From Candidatus Effluviviaceae Genus I sp. (GTDB taxonomy: Bacteria; Joyebacterota; Joyebacteria; Joyebacterales; Joyebacteraceae), in the NCBI GenBank assembly GCA_016867725.1, contig VGIX01000006.1:5857-69856 (forward strand): a stretch of DNA of 64,000 nt. Direction: 5' to 3'. The notes under the pieces were generated by a model. It was given only the letters and a program-made list of their open reading frames with translations, was not told the DNA's origin and did not search any database. This document shows, one piece after another, positions 63,113-64,000 of the stretch (the stretch's first letter is position 1; each line of letters begins with the position of its first letter). Made by a program: the position numbers and the translations under genes.

Positions 63113-63694
63113 ATGGCGAGAACACTTGCCGGTGTTCTGGCAGGTCTGATGGTCCTCGGTCTCGCAGGCATGGCCGGAGCAGGCATCCCCGATCCGGACC
63201 TCTCGACGGTGGTCCTGTCGGCGGGCGGCCTGTTGACGTGCCCGCAGCTCGATGGCCCGCCCTACCAGTACATCACCGTGACGGCACTGAGGGCCGACGC
63301 GACCCCGATCGTGGGGATTCCGTGGTCGAGCTTCTTCTTCTTCGTCACGGGCGGCTACAACGTCAACATCACGAACGTGGATGCGGAGACGGGTGTGACG
63401 GGCCAGATCCGGTTCCAGGTGGACGATGCGCAGGCCATCCCGTACCCGGGTCCTGTCACGATCACGTGCCAGATCTACACGGTGGTGTTGAACGACAGTG
63501 ACAACCTGACCTGCGCGACGGTCGACCTGTTCCCGCTCGGTGCGCCGGACGGCACGGTCGGCGTGCAGGACTTCGTGATCTTCGGTCAGGACTTCAACCA
63601 GGTTGCTCCGAGGAGCGACTTCAACTTCTCGGGCGGCCCGGTCGGCGTGCAGGACTTCGTGATCTTCGGACAGCACTTCAACCACCACAACTAG
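63113..63694 (+). CDS. secreted protein with duplicated dockerin-like C-terminal motif
   Basis: A 193-residue exported protein. It has a signal peptide (MARTLAGVLAGLMVLGLAGMAGA), an Ig-like beta domain (about 25-140) and two C-terminal repeats: DGTVGVQDFVIFGQDFNQ near residue 146 and GGPVGVQDFVIFGQHFNHH near 174. The repeats resemble the paired F-hand elements of type I dockerins (D-G-x-V-x-V-x-D-F), but some calcium ligands are missing, so calcium binding is uncertain. Dockerin-like tails are common on surface proteins of several uncultured phyla. The ATG is preceded by AAGGAGG at ideal spacing. It lies between two IKALYR-family genes. Confidence 0.8.
   Translation: MARTLAGVLAGLMVLGLAGMAGAGIPDPDLSTVVLSAGGLLTCPQLDGPPYQYITVTALRADATPIVGIPWSSFFFFVTGGYNVNITNVDAETGVTGQIRFQVDDAQAIPYPGPVTITCQIYTVVLNDSDNLTCATVDLFPLGAPDGTVGVQDFVIFGQDFNQVAPRSDFNFSGGPVGVQDFVIFGQHFNHHN
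63556..63684 (+). repeat. in-frame 45-base direct repeat (two copies, 84 bases apart)
   Basis: Copies at 63556-63600 and 63640-63684 differ at two bases only and encode the dockerin-like repeat. The near identity at DNA level suggests a recent internal duplication or gene conversion. Confidence 0.85.
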
Positions 63695-63813
63695 TGGGGG
63701 GATTGCACGGTAGGCGGAGGGCGCATCGCGCGGGTCGCTTTCGCTCTATTTCCCGACTCAGGATATCGAGCCTCGCGCTCCGCGCGCGCTTCCGAACAGC
63801 AGGAGGAGCAGTC

Positions 63814-64000
63814 ATGAAGAATGTGTTGATTGCAGTGATGGTGGTCGCGCTCGCGGCCACCGCGTTCGCGGGCCAGAACCCGAACATCAGGAGCTTCCTG
63901 AACGCCTCGAGCGCGGGCACGGGCAACAACTGGACGACATCGCCCGTTCCCGGTGCCAACAAGAGCGTGTACGTCTGCTTCGACAACTTCGGCGCGGGTG
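63814..64000 (+). CDS. secreted IKALYR-family paralogue, 3' end beyond the window
   Basis: Partial gene; 62 codons are visible. A signal peptide (MKNVLIAVMVVALAATAFA) is followed by GQNPNIRSFLNASSAGTGNN, nearly the same as the mature start of the protein at 62026. Long stretches of the DNA are identical between the two copies over the next 120 bases. The ATG has AGGAGGA upstream. The gene runs off the window at about a quarter of its expected length, so the C-terminal motif cannot be seen. It marks a local tandem family of exported proteins. Confidence 0.85.
   Translation, partial: MKNVLIAVMVVALAATAFAGQNPNIRSFLNASSAGTGNNWTTSPVPGANKSVYVCFDNFGAG

Overview
The window is a GC-rich bacterial chromosome segment with tight gene packing, many GTG starts, a few likely TTG and CTG starts, and frequent 4-base stop/start overlaps. 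Nothing looks phage- or plasmid-derived. An IleRS with a GxHH signature motif, a dockerin-like secreted protein, secreted proteins ending in IKALYR, and an HdrA/Etf-type redox module together suggest an uncultured anaerobic or facultative bacterium of the FCB-like kind (Eisenbacteria-like). That placement is an inference, held with low to moderate confidence.

Layout. 1-3372: the end of an RND efflux pump and a small PII-like partner. 3392-10264: a DUF362 protein, tRNA-Leu, the smpB-amidase-GerMN-murI-rdgB operon, a tRNA Pro/Arg/His cluster preceded by a candidate small RNA, then ssb and tRNA-Lys. 10268-16845: a cell-envelope-like group of two GT4 glycosyltransferases, a DUF362 protein, a CapK/PaaK-type adenylate-forming enzyme and a NapH-like iron-sulfur membrane protein with an HMA tail. 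16883-17912: tmRNA, and a frameshifted secreted-protein gene facing it.

18377-52666: about 34 kb on one strand, devoted to acyl-CoA and branched-chain carbon metabolism. It starts with B12 support (cobO, meaB). Next is an acyl-CoA dehydrogenase with a soluble electron-transfer module (HdrD-like protein, EtfBA, HdrA). Two acyl-CoA mutases follow, one with isobutyryl-CoA mutase specificity residues and one with methylmalonyl-CoA mutase residues, with one B12 subunit in the window. A propionyl-CoA carboxylase and methylmalonyl-CoA epimerase are present. A leucine-type block follows: archaeal-type HMG-CoA synthase, thiolase and DUF35, then methylcrotonyl-CoA carboxylase, methylglutaconyl-CoA hydratase and an isovaleryl-CoA dehydrogenase-like enzyme. 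Butyrate kinase, a crotonase, biotin ligase, thymidine kinase, a 3-hydroxyacyl-CoA dehydrogenase and a second thiolase complete it. No HMG-CoA lyase is present in this segment. Two leucine-dehydrogenase homologues lie in the block, and both lack catalytic Lys80 and Asp115.

52700-61816: an MvhD-like gene on the minus strand, diverging from yggS-PNP, then ileS-traR/dksA-lspA-rluD/ruvX(fused)-mltG and a small membrane ORF. 61794-64000: tRNA-Val and a group of secreted proteins: an IKALYR protein, a dockerin-like protein, and the start of a second IKALYR-family copy.

Most interesting points: the leucine block that couples to an archaeal-type HMGCS/thiolase/DUF35 set instead of HMG-CoA lyase; the paired amino-acid-dehydrogenase paralogues without catalytic residues; the Etf/HdrD/HdrA module; a tmRNA tag predicted to end in Val-Cys; the GxHH IleRS; and the C-terminal W-x-A-I-K-A-L-Y-R motif of the secreted family.
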